Part shown: piece by piece, positions 52,108 through 63,100 of the stretch
Layout: the number at the start of each line of letters is the position of its first letter
How positions within the stretch are numbered: position 1 is the stretch's first letter
Assembly (NCBI RefSeq): GCF_963678635.1
Contig: NC_087064.1
Location: forward strand, 63,233,548-63,297,547
Direction of reading: 5' to 3'
DNA: 64,000 nt
Source of the DNA: Symsagittifera roscoffensis
Lineage: Eukaryota > Xenacoelomorpha > Acoela > Convolutidae
Translations under genes and position numbers: made by a program
Notes under the pieces: model-generated
Database searches by the model: none
What the model saw: the letters and a program-made list of their open reading frames with translations, nothing else
What the model was told of the DNA's origin: nothing

Positions 52108-54674
52108 CAATTCTCTGTTGCCTGTCATTATTTTTTTCATGTCATGCTCAACTTTCTCGCGACAACTGAAAATTTCAAAAATACAAGATCAGCAAGACCG
52201 AATTACAATCGCTGGAAAGTGGTCTAAGAAGCAGCGGGAAATTGCTATTCGCATTTTCCAGATTTATAGTATCACACAAGACTAGAGCTGTCTTATCGTA
52301 GAACAAAAGACAGAGCGATTGCAAACAAAGAAGAAAAAAATTAGAAGTGGACCAGACTGAACCTTCGGTGGAAAGGTGGACAGCCGAAGTCTCCCAATCG
52401 TCCAGCCCAAAAACTCAATTCTCAAGTAAAAACTCAATTCTCAAGCTGGAACTTATTGATTCAGAACTTTTCGAGTTAAACTTAATTCCATTTATGCTAG
52501 AGTTGCTAGTTAGTTTAATTACTCCATTTCTCGAGTGTGCCGGTATTTGAGTACCAAACTTATTTTTCTTGTCTGTGTTCTTATTTTCTAGAGTGGGGGT
52601 GTGTTCTTATTTTCTAGAGTGGGGGGGGGGGTAATTTGGTAGTGGCCTTTGAGCTGTAACGAGGGTTTTAGTTAGTCTCATGTCGCAAGTGAACCGAATT
52701 GGCTCCGACCATTTGAGGTAGAAAAACACAAGAGATAGTGTCCCTGACTCTTGAGCCAATGATTAAAGGGCCTATTTGTCTTTAACCTCATATGTGACTT
52801 AAGTAGGCGACTGTTACAAATCGAGATGTTAATTAAATTCAATTTCAGGGCATGACCAGGAAGCTAAAAGTTTGTATGAAACAGTTTGAGGTCCGGGCCC
52901 GAGACCCCTCCTGATTCTGGAATCGGGGAAATAACGCTCTTAGTTCCTTTCCGGAAGGCTGGTCACACCGTCCCAACACCCTTCACTGTTCGTGTGAATT
53001 GCTTTGTAACGATTGTAGCGACACAATCGTTACAACTCCGAACGGTCTCTGACAACTCTCTGTTGTCTGTCGTTATTTCTTTCGTACTGGTTTTCACTGC
53101 TACTATTGTTTTTCTGTTTCTTTCTCGTTTTTCTCCAAAATGGCCATTTCAATCATTTCTCGGAAGTGTGACGTCAAAAATCGAATTCTTAAAAATTAAA
53201 ATTTCCAGAAAATTCTGACCTTCACAATTCGTCTAATCGTTCAAATAACGTCGCTAATCTGCTAAAGCCGTTAATCTTCCAGGTCAGCGGCTATGAATTC
53301 GAAACTTGCTTTTTCGTCCGTTCTGGTCGAATGTCGCATCATGTCGCAAGTGAACCGAATTGGCTCCAACCGTTCGAGGTAGAAAAACACAAGAGATAGT
53401 GTTCCTGACTCTTGAGCCAAGGGTTATAGGGCCTTTTTTCTTGAACCTCATATGTGACTTAAGTAGGTGACTGTTACATATAGACAATTCTATCTGTGCG
53501 GTAATCGGGGAGGGTAGATTTTATTTGACAATTCTCTTGATGCATCAAAATAGACTTGATTTATTCATAAAGTTTTGTTGATGTATTTAAATAGCGTTGG
53601 TACGGCCCTATTCAACCTGTGCACGTACCGTCGCATGACGAAAGGCCCTGTTTTAAGTTTCGATTTTAGTTTGACCATTCAATTATTGTTTTTTTCGAGA
53701 TGTGACCTTTTCGAGATGGCGGAAAATAGGAATTGAAAATTTTTAACACTAATAAAATTACCAACTTTTAGCCTAATTGTTGTGATAAACTTATTAAATA
53801 GATTTGTTATGTCTGATGTTTGTGCCTGTTTGTGGAGCGCTCTCTGAGGGATTGTAGAGACAGGTCTGTCATGTGGCTTTTTATGGGGAGGTGTGGAACT
53901 GGAGCTGACTTGGGGAGTCTTGTGGTGCGCCGCTGGACCTGCTGAGCTCGGGTGAGATTGTTCCTTGTTTTTGATTTTTATAATTCATTTTTAAAATGAA
54001 GTTAAATTAATTGTCTTTTATTTTTTTTATTCGCTGATTTATAAAATTCCCACTAACCGCTTATCATAGGTTAGTTCAACCCCTTAAATCCAGTCAAAAT
54101 CCTTTTTTTTACCTTTATGTTGCGTCAAGATGAGGAAAAACAACAAAGAGTGTACAAGCAGAGATTGCTTAAGACCTTCAGGACTGATAAATTGGATAAG
54201 ATGTGATTGTTGTTCTAGTTGGTATCATATCAGTTGTGTAAAAGTTTCTCTTAGCGACTCTAAGAAAACCCAATGGTTTCAGTGTCCATTATGCGTTATG
54301 TAAAATCTGTTAATAAGCAACAATAGGTAATGATTTAGTGCTAGATAATTATGTTAATACAGCCATCTCAAATGTCCGAGTACTCAAGAGAGTACCAAAA
54401 GACTCGCGTGTTCCCTTGGCGGAAAGTCTTTCGGACAAAATAAATGACATCGTCTACAATGTAGAAGAATTTACTAAATGGCTAACTTTTTTAACGTCGT
54501 TCTGGTTTTTTTGGAGCAACCGAAAAGAAGTGGACGCAAACAGACCACAAGCATGAGCTCTTTGATAAATAAAAAAATTCGAGCAAATGACGTGTCACTT
54601 CCAAAACCCCATCCCCAAGTTTCAAGCCCGCATCTGAGTGACCTCGAGCAGAGAATAAAGCTAATAAGTAGAAG
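51933..54674 (+). repeat. PHD/RT element unit 2 (2,742 bp)
   Basis: Near-identical to unit 1. The same ORFs, hairpins and homopolymers are present at +2,742 positions. The near identity and the adjacent assembly gap mean the copy number should be treated with caution. Confidence 0.95.
54130..54303 (+). CDS. PHD-finger mini-ORF, unit 2
   Basis: Identical in pattern to 51388-51561, displaced by 2,742 bp. Same ATG, same eight zinc ligands, same TAA. Confidence 0.75.
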   Translation: MRKNNKECTSRDCLRPSGLINWIRCDCCSSWYHISCVKVSLSDSKKTQWFQCPLCVM

Positions 54675-54849
54675 GCTCGATGAAAGAAATGTAAAGGGAG
54701 GAATAAGGCTTCCTGCTTCGGATGACAAAATTGCTCCTATTTCCTTTCCGGAAGGCTGGTCACACCGTCCCAACACCCTTCACCGTTCGCGTGAATTGCT
54801 TCGTAACGATTGTAGCGACACAATCGTTACAACTCCGAACGGTCTCTGA
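54338..54849 (+). pseudogene. Linker ORF of PHD/RT element, unit 2
   Basis: Same structure as 51596-52107 (frames 54338-54556 and 54478-54849), RT likewise missing after GGIRLPASDDKIAP. Confidence 0.6.
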
Positions 54850-56386
54850 CAATTCTCTGTTGCCTGTCATTATTTTTTCATGTCATGCTCAACTTTCTCG
54901 CGACAACTGAAAACTTCAAAAATACAAGATCAGCAAGACCGAATTACAATCGCTGGAAAGTGGTCTAAGAAGCAGCGGGAAATTGCTATTCGCATTTTCC
55001 AGATTTATAGTATCACACAAGACTAGAGCTGTCTTATCGTAGAACAAAAGACAGAGCGATTGCAAACAAAGAAGAAAAAAATTAGAAGTGGACCAGACTG
55101 AACCTTCGGTGGAAAGGTGGACAGCCGAAGTCTCCCAATCGTCCAGCCCAAAAACTCAATTCTCAAGTAAAAACTCAATTCTCAAGCTGGAACTTATTGA
55201 TTCAGAACTTCTCGAGTTAAACTTAATTCCATTTATGCTAGAGTTGCTAGTTAATTTAATTACTCATTTCGCGAGTGTGCCGGTATTTGAGTACCAAATT
55301 TTTTTTCTTGTCTGTGTTCTTATTTTCTAGAGTGGGCGTGTGTTCTTATTTTCTAGAGTGGGGGGGGGGGTAATTTGGTAGTGGCCTTTGAGCTGTAACG
55401 AGGGTTTTAGTTAGTCTCATGTCGTAAGTGAACCGAATTGGCTCCGACCATTTGAGGTAGAAAAACACAAGAGATAGTGTCCCTGACTCTTGAGCCAATG
55501 ATTAAAGGGCCTATTTGTCTTTAACCTCATATGTGACTTAAGTAGGCGACTGTTACAAATCGAGATGTTAATTAACTTAAATTCAGGGCCTTTTATGGGG
55601 AGGTGTGGAACTGGAGCTGACTTGGGGAGTCTTGTGGTGCGCCGCTGGACCTGCTGAGCTCGGGTGAGATTGTTCCTTGTTTTTGATTTTTATAATTCAT
55701 TTTTAAAATGAAGTTAAATTAATTGTCTTTTATTTTTTTTATTCGCTGATTTATAAAATTCCCACTAACCGCTTATCATAGGTTAGTTCAACCCCTTAAA
55801 TCCAGTCAAAATCCTTTTTTTTACCTTTATGTTGCGTCAAGATGAGGAAAAACAACAAAGAGTGTACAAGCAGAGATTGCTTAAGACCTTCAGGACTGAT
55901 AAATTGGATAAGATGTGATTGTTGTTCTAGTTGGTATCATATCAGTTGTGTAAAATTTTCTCTTAGCGACTCTAAGAAAACCCAATGGTTTCAGTGTCCA
56001 TTATGCGTTATGTAAAATCTGTTAATAAGCAACAATAGGTAATGATTTAGTGCTAGATAATTATGTTAATACAGCCATCTCAAATGTCCGAGTACTCAAG
56101 AGAGTACCAAAAGACTCGCGTGTTCCCTTGGCGGAAAGTCTTTCGGACAAAATAAATGACATCGTCTACAATGTAGAAGAAGTTACTAAATGGCTAATTT
56201 TTTTAACGTCGTTCTGGTTTTTTTGGAGCAACCGAAAAGAAGTGGACGCAAACAGACCACAAGCATGAGCTCTTTGATAAATAAAAAAATTCGAGCAAAT
56301 GACGTGTCACTTCCAAAACCCCATCCCCAAGTTTCAAGCCCGCATCTGAGTGACCTCGAGCAGAGAATAAAGCTAATAAGTAGAAG
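54675..56386 (+). repeat. PHD/RT element unit 3 (1,712 bp, deleted)
   Basis: Lacks about 1,030 bp: at about 55588 the sequence passes from AATTCAGGGC directly to CTTTTTATGGGGAGGTG. It has more substitutions against units 1 and 2 than those have between themselves. Confidence 0.92.
55842..56015 (+). CDS. PHD-finger mini-ORF, unit 3/4
   Basis: Same 57-codon frame with one visible change (VKFSL for VKVSL). All zinc ligands are kept. It belongs to the only unit in which the downstream frame reads on into the RT fragment. Confidence 0.75.
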   Translation: MRKNNKECTSRDCLRPSGLINWIRCDCCSSWYHISCVKFSLSDSKKTQWFQCPLCVM

Positions 56387-56834
56387 GCTCGATGAAGGAA
56401 ATGTAAAGGGAGGAATAAGGCTTCCTGCTTCGGATGACAAAATTGCTCCTTTTTCAACTGATAACTATCAAAAACTGTTGTCTAAGCACCCTCAGCGAGC
56501 CAAATTTGCAGTTCCAAATCCAGAAAATTTGGATAGTTTTTTCGTAACCGATTTCGATCTATACAAAGCGATAATGTCCTTTCCGAACGGATCAGCAGCA
56601 GGTCCTGATAAAATAGTTCCTCAAATCTTTAAAGATTTTGTTAATAAGTCGAATGGCAGTGCAGGACTTAATTTACTGAAATTGCTTACTAAGCTGATAA
56701 ACCTCATCGGAGATGGCAAAATACCCGAACCCCTAAGACCTTTCTTAAGTAGGCGACTGTTACAAATCGAAATGTTAATTAAATTCAGTTCAGGGCATGA
56801 CCAGGAAGCTAAAAGTTTGTATGAAACAGTTTGA
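56050..56834 (+). pseudogene. Linker plus RT N-terminus, best preserved copy
   Basis: The frame 56190-56834 (214 codons) joins ISRRLDEGNVKGGIRLPASD to STDNYQKLLSKHPQRAKF and then SFPNGSAAGPDKIVPQIF, so it shows the true order linker then RT. The upstream frame 56050-56268 is separated by one frameshift. The protein stops at 56832 after LFLSRRLLQIEM-like sequence, well before the YxDD-type catalytic block. It never encodes a complete RT. Confidence 0.72.
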
Positions 56835-57847
56835 GTTCCGGGCCCGAGACCCCTCCTGATTCTGGAATCGGGGAAATAACGCTCTTATTTCCTTTCCGGA
56901 AGGCTGGTCACACCGTCCCAACACCCTTCACCGTTCGCGTGAATTGCTTTGTAACGATTGTAGCGACACAATCGTTACAACTCCGAACGGTCTCTGACAA
57001 CTCTCTGTTGCCTGTCGTTATTTCTTTCGTACTGGTTTTCACTGCTACTATTGTTTTTCTGTTTCTTTCTCATTTTTCTCCAAAATGGCCATTTCAATCA
57101 TTTCTCGGAAGTGTGACGTCAAAATCGAATTCTTAAAAATTAAAATTTCTAGAAAATTCTGACCTTCACAATTCGTCTAATCGTTCAAATAACGTCGCTA
57201 ATCTGCTAAAGCCGTTAATCTTCCAGGTCAGCGGCTATGAATTCGAAACTTGCTTTTTCGTCCGTTCTGGTCGGATGTCGCATCATGTCGCAAGTGAACC
57301 GAATTGGCTCCAACCGCTCGAGGTAGAAAAACACAAGAGATAGTGTTCCTGACTCTTGAGCCAAGGGTTATAGGGCCTATTTTTCTTGAACCTCATATGT
57401 GACTTAAGTAGGCGACTGTTACATATAGACAATTCTATCTGTGCGGTAATCGGGGAGGGTAGATTTTATTTGACAATTCTCTTGATGCATCAAAATAGAC
57501 TTGATTTATTCATAAAGTTTTGTTGATGTATTTAAATAGCGTTGGTACGGCCCTATTCAACCTGTGCACGTACCGTCGCATGACGGAAGGCCCTGTTTTA
57601 AGTTTCAATTTTAGTTTGACCATTCAATTATTGTTCTTTTCGAAATGTGACCTTTTCGAGATGACGGAAAATAGGATTTGAAAATTTTTAACACTAATAA
57701 AATTACCAACTTTTAGCCTAATTGTTGTGATAAACTTATTAAATAGATTTGTTATGTCTGATGTTTGTGCCTGTTTATGGAGCGCCCTCTGAGGGATTGT
57801 AGAGACAGGTCTGTCATGTGGCTTTTTATGGGGAGAGAGAAAACAAT
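56387..57847 (+). repeat. PHD/RT element unit 4 (cut by assembly gap)
   Basis: Differs by carrying the RT fragment, and ends at GGCTTTTTATGGGGAGAG just before a run of N. It breaks at the same place where unit 3 has its deletion junction (TTTTTATGGGGAG). Confidence 0.9.
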
Positions 57848-57870
57848 NNNNNNNNNNNNNNNNNNNNNNN
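57848..57870. other. Assembly gap (23 N)
   Basis: A run of undetermined bases. It falls exactly at the end of the tandem array and the start of the non-LTR element, so their adjacency is not proven. Confidence 0.99.
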
Positions 57871-57896
57871 GAGACTATTAAATAGTTTTAGATAAA

Positions 57897-58633
57897 TTGT
57901 TGATATACTGGGACAGCCGTGGTGGTCCTCTGCAATTACTTCAAATTACTTTGACTGGATTCATTTACCACTGCTATCGCTCGTGGACACTAGTGGGTGG
58001 ACACAGATTGGTGGATCACATGATTGTAGTTGGAGCAAGCTCACTCAGAAGGACCCTTGACAACCTACCCTACGATCTTAGGGTAAATTATCGAAGATTA
58101 AATTTTGCAAAATCGGGACTAAGCCTCAACCCAAACAACGTGAGTAAACTCAAGAAATTGCTGTGGTTACTTAGAAACGGTTCCCTAAAATCCAGAGAAA
58201 TCATTCTCTGCCACGACGTGATAAACAATAGTTTCACAAAGCATCCCAAAAACTTTAATACGAAGTGTTCCCCGGAGCAGTTAACTGAAATCATCTTGAA
58301 TTTTCAGCATAAAATAGCTGCGATTATATACATTCGTCGAGACGGTACCCTCACATTTTTGAAAAATTACGGAAGACGAAACCTCTCATCATCGACGCGA
58401 TAAAACGACTTCTTCCTAAACAAAAACAAAACGACATTGATACAGTTGTTGCCCTCTCTAAACTACATCCCGCTCCGTCTCTTGAGCTGAAGTTGCTCAA
58501 CAAAGTACTTTCGAAACGTCACAACCTCCGTTCACTAGTACTTCAGCAAAGATCAAAATCCAGAGTACGGCCCACCAAATCAAAGAGAGCAGCAGCAAAG
58601 AAAAAACAAGCAGCCCAATCCTCATCGCACTAG
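57897..58633 (+). pseudogene. Non-LTR ORF1-like protein, one frameshift
   Basis: The first frame (57897-58403) includes LVDHMIVVGASSLRRTLDNL, LNFAKSGLSLNPNN, SREIILCHDVINNSF and KIAAIIYIRRDGT. The order VVGASSLRR, a 'LNFAKSG' loop and LCHDVINNS is reminiscent of an SGNH-like esterase fold (blocks I and III), seen in ORF1 of several CR1-group elements. A one-base frameshift near 58348 leads to the second frame, ending at 58633 (AIKRLLPKQKQNDIDTVVAL and a Lys/Arg-rich tail SKRAAAKKKQ). The basic tail suits RNA binding. Confidence 0.6.
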
Positions 58634-58666
58634 TTCTGATGAGTCTGATTTTCTTGAGAATAGTCT

Positions 58667-58775
58667 CTCCTGAGGTTTTTATACCTTGGAGTATCAGTCC
58701 AAGGGAATCAAAAAATTCAAAAAGTCTTCTCTATTCTGGTCTTCTCCTGAGGTTTTATACCTTGGTGTGTCAGTT
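58667..58775 (+). repeat. Direct repeat between ORF1 and ORF2
   Basis: CTCCTGAGGTTTTTATACCT (58667) and CTCCTGAGGTTTTATACCTT (58744) start two copies of about 32 bp, 77 bp apart. The first can fold as CTCC-GAGG with CCTTGGAG. The location just upstream of the ORF2 ATG suggests a role in translation or transcription of ORF2. This is inference. Confidence 0.65.
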
Positions 58776-58798
58776 CTGAGAAGATTTTTTGAGCAATA

Positions 58799-59664
58799 TG
58801 GGCTCAGAAGAAAGACGCAGAAATGCTAGCGTCTCGCAAGCATCTGAAAAATCTTGTAAAACATGCAAAAGCCGAACACAAACAAAAGTCAAATCTTTAA
58901 TTGCATTGCCTGTGGCGATGTTATGCACATGACAAAAACATGCACTGGAATATCTGAAACTGCCATCCTTGGAATTTCGAAGATCATTCAGAACGTCCTC
59001 CTGCTCTGTAACTGTTGTGCTGGAAACAATAGGAAAGAGTCGATGATCAACGATTTGTTGCATTGCCGTCCACCCATTGCCGAAACAAAACTAAATGAAA
59101 TAGCCGAACAATTCTCTACATTTAAACAAGAGATAGATTCACTAAAGCAAAAGATAGATGAAACAAACAAAAAGCCACAAAACAGAAATGAGCCAAAGCA
59201 ACATGCCTTAAACAAACCAGAATCAAGCTATAACGGAATCCGGATAAGAGGACTGCTTGAATTTGACTAAAAAAATTCAAGAGATAGACACAAACGCGAC
59301 TTGGAAGAGGTGAACAAACTGTTTGCGTTCTTAACAATTGAAGCAAAAATCACAGATTTAAAATGTTTTGGAAAATATGAATCAGGAAAAAGGCCACGCA
59401 CAATAGTTGCAAATGAATCAAATGAATGGCAAAAATGACTGATACTAATGTCCTTGGCAAAATTGAAAAACTATGGCAAAACTCTTTTTGTGTCAAAAGA
59501 GCTCAGCCCAAGTGAGTTTCTGATTGAGAACAAACTTCTTATGAAAAGACGAACAATGATAGAAACTGGCGTATCAGCTAAAAGTCTAAGGCTAAGGGAC
59601 CTTGTCCTTTACCAATGTGACGAAGAAAGTAGAAATTGGAAAAAAGTCGAAGAAAGCAATTGAC
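58799..59664 (+). pseudogene. PHD-like finger, coiled coil and RNA-binding-like part
   Basis: ATG at 58799 (MGSEERRRNASVSQASEKSC) is the likely start. A frameshift near 58870 joins CKTC to the frame 58863-59268. There CIACGDVMHMTKTC and LLLCNCC complete a Cys/His finger of PHD type. Residues LNEIAEQFSTFKQEIDSLKQ are a coiled coil. After TAA at 59268 and TGA at about 59436, the frame 59448-59664 carries LKNYGKTLFVSKELSPSEFL and IENKLLMKRRTMIETG, like the helical end of an RNA-binding ORF1-type domain. Confidence 0.65.
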
Positions 59665-60788
59665 TACCTACTGCTAAGTATTTAAAAATTTTATGCCTAA
59701 ATGTCAGAAGTACTTTAGAAATCAACAGAAGAAGAGCTCTATCAAATGCCATTTTACAAACAGACTACGATATACTATGTGTTACAGAGACATGGCTGGT
59801 AAAGGAAATACCAGATAAAGCTCTGCATTTGGCTGGTTTTAATATAATTCGCAAAGATAGAAAAAACTCCACTTTAAAAACCAATCACGGAGGTGTACTC
59901 ATGGCGATAAAAGAAAATGTGCCTTACGAAGAAATTGATGCTCAAATAGAAAATGAAGAATGCATAGTGGCCAAACTAACAGGTGAAACTGGGCATCATC
60001 AATTTCTCTGCTGTGTTTATAATCCCCCGAAAAACAGTAAATACCAATGGAAACAACAAAAATTCATCAGTTTGTTCGAAAACTTAACAAAATTAAAAAT
60101 ACAACACAACTGTAACGCAGTGTCGATTACGAGAAATATAAATTTTGAATACACTCGTTGGAAAATGATGCACTCAAAGGACGAATATGAAAACGCAGTG
60201 TTGAAAAAGCTCATTGAACTTGACTATGAACAATTATTCGACTCCAAAAAAAAGCAGCTTGATGTTTTATTAGCAAACAACCCTGGAGTGTTACTCAACT
60301 GGCACACGGACCAAACAGCAACAAACGCATACAGCATTGACAAAGTTTCATGCTCAGATCATTATGCTTACTCTGCAACAATTAACATAGAAGCCAGTAT
60401 CAAAGAAATAAACAAAGGTGAAAATCTGGCATTTAACAGAGCCGATTGGACGACAATAAATCAAGAAATAAAAGACAAACCTTTCATACCGTATTGTTAC
60501 AGTGATGTACATGAGCTCCTGCGTCAGTGGTATGCATGGTTATGGGACAAAATAAAGAACAATGTACCCAAGGTTACATCACACAGATCAACTCTCCCCC
60601 CTTGGGTGACACCAAGTACGTCTCACATGCTAAAAAGAGTACAAACATTAAAACGGCGTATTGATCGGCAAAACAAAGCTACTTTAAACAAACCTACTTT
60701 AAGCCTTATCCTAAAACACAAAAAACTGGAAAAAGATCCAGCTGGAAAAAGATCAAGCAATTTACGAAGAAACAGTAACAAGCAGTAG
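59665..60788 (+). pseudogene. Non-LTR endonuclease domain, active site lost
   Basis: Open from the TGA at 59662 to 60788. LKILCLNVRS supplies the first Asn, ILCVTETWL the Glu, and CSDHYAYS the terminal Asp-His of the apurinic-endonuclease family. The central GD(F/I)N motif is replaced by ITRNINFEYTRW (R-N at 60132-60137 in place of G-D). The metal-site Asp is thus missing, and nicking activity is not expected. The remainder (FNRADWTTINQEI) is the usual linker to RT. Confidence 0.82.
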
Positions 60789-62034
60789 ACGATTTAGTGA
60801 CCGACAAAAAAGTTGAACAAAATAAGTAGTTCCAGGCAATATCCCAAAAAATCTTTTACAAAGAAAAATCCACTAGAGATGACACCCAAAAAGCTACATT
60901 TTTTTAACGAATTCTTCATCAGTGTATATCAAAAGGAATCAAATCCTAACCCTCTCGCACGAAATACAAACTGTTCTCCTACAAAAGAAATCTGTACACA
61001 AAAACACATTGAAGAAACCAAAATCAAATTCATTCTCAAAAATCTTTTAACAAATAAAGCATCAGGTTTTGTTGGTATAGGTAATATAATCCTAAAAAAT
61101 CTTTTTGAAACTCTGTCAAAATTGCTCTATCTTCTCTTCCGCACATTCATTAACAAGCGGCTCTTCCCGACTTTCTGAAAAACAAGTCAAGTTGTCCCAA
61201 TTTTTAAAGAAAAGAACAAGGCGTCAGTTGAGTGCTACCGCCCAATTTGCCTTTTATGCTCCGCCTCGAAGGTCTTCGAAAAAATTATCCTTGATAATAT
61301 ATACCCAAAAATTCAACCATTCATGGAAAACGCACAATATGGCTTCCGGCAAAAAAAGGTCAGCAGTACTACAAATGGTACAATTTTTGAGCAAAGTATA
61401 TGAATTCTACGATAACAAAAACGTTCAAACACTATCAGTTCTTTATCTAGATTTTTCTAAAGCTTTTGAGAAAGTTCCTAATGGTATCTTAGTTGCTAAA
61501 CTACGGAACATAGGTCTAGGCATTCAAATACAAGACATAATATAAGACTATCTAACAGATAGAATGCAATTCGTAAAAATCAATTAAAACTCATCAACTT
61601 TGAAAGAAGTAACTAGCGTTTTACCACAGGGCTCAATTCTTGGCCCTCTACTTTTTATCTTATTCATTAACGACTTTCCCAAATGCATTGAGAATTCGAA
61701 TTGTTTTGGCTTTTGTAACCATCTGAAGATCTTGTGTACTGAAGAAACTCCTCTGCAAAAAGACATGATAAATGTTGAAAAATGGTGCAAAGAAAATAAA
61801 ATGCCGCTGAAGGAAGCTAAATGTAATCTGTTAAAGCTCAAAGGGAAAATAGAAGTTACACTATTTAATACAAATGTTGATACCGCAAAGACTCAAAAAA
61901 ACTTAGGTATTTTAATGTGTGACAACCTTTCGTGGTCAGTAAATGCTGAAAATCGCATATCAAAAGCAATGGGAGCTTTTTACAAAATCAAACGGAATAT
62001 CTCGAAAAAAAAACATCATTTAAGTCAAAATTAA
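60789..62034 (+). pseudogene. Non-LTR reverse transcriptase, catalytic DD lost
   Basis: Frames 60813-61178, 61105-61545 and 61600-62034, plus short in-between segments in other frames, cover LHFFNEFFISVYQKE, LTNKASGFVGIG, VECYRPICLL (in a shifted frame), VLYLDFSKAFEKVPNG (first catalytic Asp kept), VLPQGSILGPLLFILFINDF and KWCKENKMPLKEAKCNLLKL. The FADD-type motif reads FGFCNHLKI (61708-61731): both aspartates are replaced by Asn-His. This is a dead RT independent of the frameshifts. Confidence 0.88.
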
Positions 62035-62584
62035 ACTTATACTGTGGATACATTGTACCAATCATAAGCTATGTTCGCAAACTTGGTATCCGAACAAAGC
62101 AGAATTAAGACAACTAGAAAGAGTACAAAAACGAGCGACTTCTTGGATTACAAATAACTTCAAAATGAGTTATACTGAAAGACTGAAATTTTTAAAGCTC
62201 CTTCCACTCTCAATGTACTTCGAATTACACGACATATTGTACTTAGTTTCACTACTAAAAAATAAACATGACATTGATTTGAATAAAATTATTCATAAAA
62301 ACGAATCACGAACGAGACAAGCAACACGTGGTGTGATTGCTGTTCATGCAACAAGACTGAAAAAGTCAAATGAAAATTATTATATACGTTCTAATACGCT
62401 ATACAACTACTTTAGCCAAACTGTGGACTTCGAAAATCAAGATAATGACAGCCTCAAAATATCTATAACAAACACGTATTGGAAATTCTTCAATAGAAAT
62501 TTTGCAGAAAACAACTTGTGTATGTGGAGAATTCTTTGCTGGTGTGGAAACTGCAACCCACCAGGAAAAATTATGAACTTATAA
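62035..62584 (+). pseudogene. RT C-terminal region with CxCxxC
   Basis: After a stop and frameshift, QLERVQKRATSWI (about 62110) and then the open frame 62165-62584 with SYTERLKFLKLLPLSMYFEL give the usual CR1/Jockey-group post-RT segment. It ends with NNLCMWRILCWCGNCNPPG, a compact Cys cluster (CWCGNC at about 62537-62554) before TAA. Possibly a zinc-binding tail used in RNA recognition. No catalytic function is expected here. Confidence 0.75.
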
Positions 62585-62624
62585 ACGAGGGTTCAAAACC
62601 CATGGAGAAATCCTAAAGCCTACT

Positions 62625-62657
<33 letters not shown>
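62625..62657 (+). repeat. (CTA)n tail, 11 units
   Basis: Perfect trinucleotide run just after the ORF stop. Non-LTR elements of this group often end in a short simple repeat, so I take this as the 3' end of the element rather than an independent microsatellite. Confidence 0.8.
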
Positions 62658-62673
62658 TACCTTAAAAACTTAT

Positions 62674-62715
62674 AGGCTCCTTGAATGTGCTGAATTTAAT
62701 TTAATAAACATCTAA
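62674..62715 (+). repeat. 42-bp direct repeat, copy 1
   Basis: The block ending CTGAATTTAATTTAATAAAC + ATCTAA is repeated at 63857-63898 with about six differences, same orientation, 1,183 bp apart. The second copy begins immediately after the target duplication of the MITE at 63498. Identity of the repeat unknown. Confidence 0.8.
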
Positions 62716-62964
62716 GGGAAAGGGTTGATCCATAACCGATGGATTTGATGATTTTAACTTTTCTTCTATCCATGAGATCACTGTTGTTGCGTGAAATTGG
62801 TTAATTTGAGCGGTTTGGCCGATAGCCTTCAAATTGTAACGAATTCGTCGACCCGATGTTACGAGAACCACACATTGAACTGACTTTCTAGAAGCGGTTA
62901 AAAGCATGTGAAGCTGTGTTAGGACGCTAGCCAGTCGTTTTTGAACCTAGCTTTACTTTCTGTC
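62716..62964. other. Non-coding, nothing recognised
   Basis: A 68-codon minus-strand frame overlaps here without domain signature. No supported feature. Confidence 0.4.
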
Positions 62965-63100
62965 GGTATGTACTTCCGGTGGAATGTTACAGACCTGTCT
63001 CTAAAAATCCTGAAAGGGCGCTCGACAAACAGGAGCAAACATCCAACATATCACATACATTTAAGAAGTCTATCACAACAGTTAGGTTAAAATGATTTAA
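62965..63100 (-). mobile_element. Inverted fragment of the PHD/RT element 5' region
   Basis: The reverse complement matches about 51015-51140: 'ctaactgttgtgatag', 'gatgtttgctcctgtttgt', 'agagacaggtctgt'. Divergence is clearly higher than in the tandem array. It lies on the other side of the non-LTR element in opposite orientation. Confidence 0.75.

Larger units (their letters stand above)
48743..57847 (+). mobile_element. Tandem array of PHD/reverse-transcriptase element
   Basis: Four head-to-tail units (boundaries at 49191, 51933, 54675, 56387) of lengths 2,742, 2,742, 1,712 and at least 1,460 bp. A complete RT-bearing segment appears only at the two ends (48743-49144 and 56450-56834). Units encode a PHD finger, a linker ORF and then, where present, the N-terminal RT. 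Non-coding parts contain repeated hairpins and the core motif TTAAGTAGGCGACTGTTAC. The RT is truncated before its catalytic motifs in every unit. Confidence 0.8.
57897..62657 (+). mobile_element. CR1/Jockey-type non-LTR retrotransposon, inactive
   Basis: Order is ORF1 (57897-58633), short spacer with direct repeats, ORF2-like region (58799-62584) with PHD-like finger, RNA-binding-like part, apurinic-type endonuclease, RT and C-terminal CxCxxC, then a (CTA)n tail. The 5' end lies in or near the assembly gap. Several stops and lost catalytic residues show it is dead. Confidence 0.85.
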
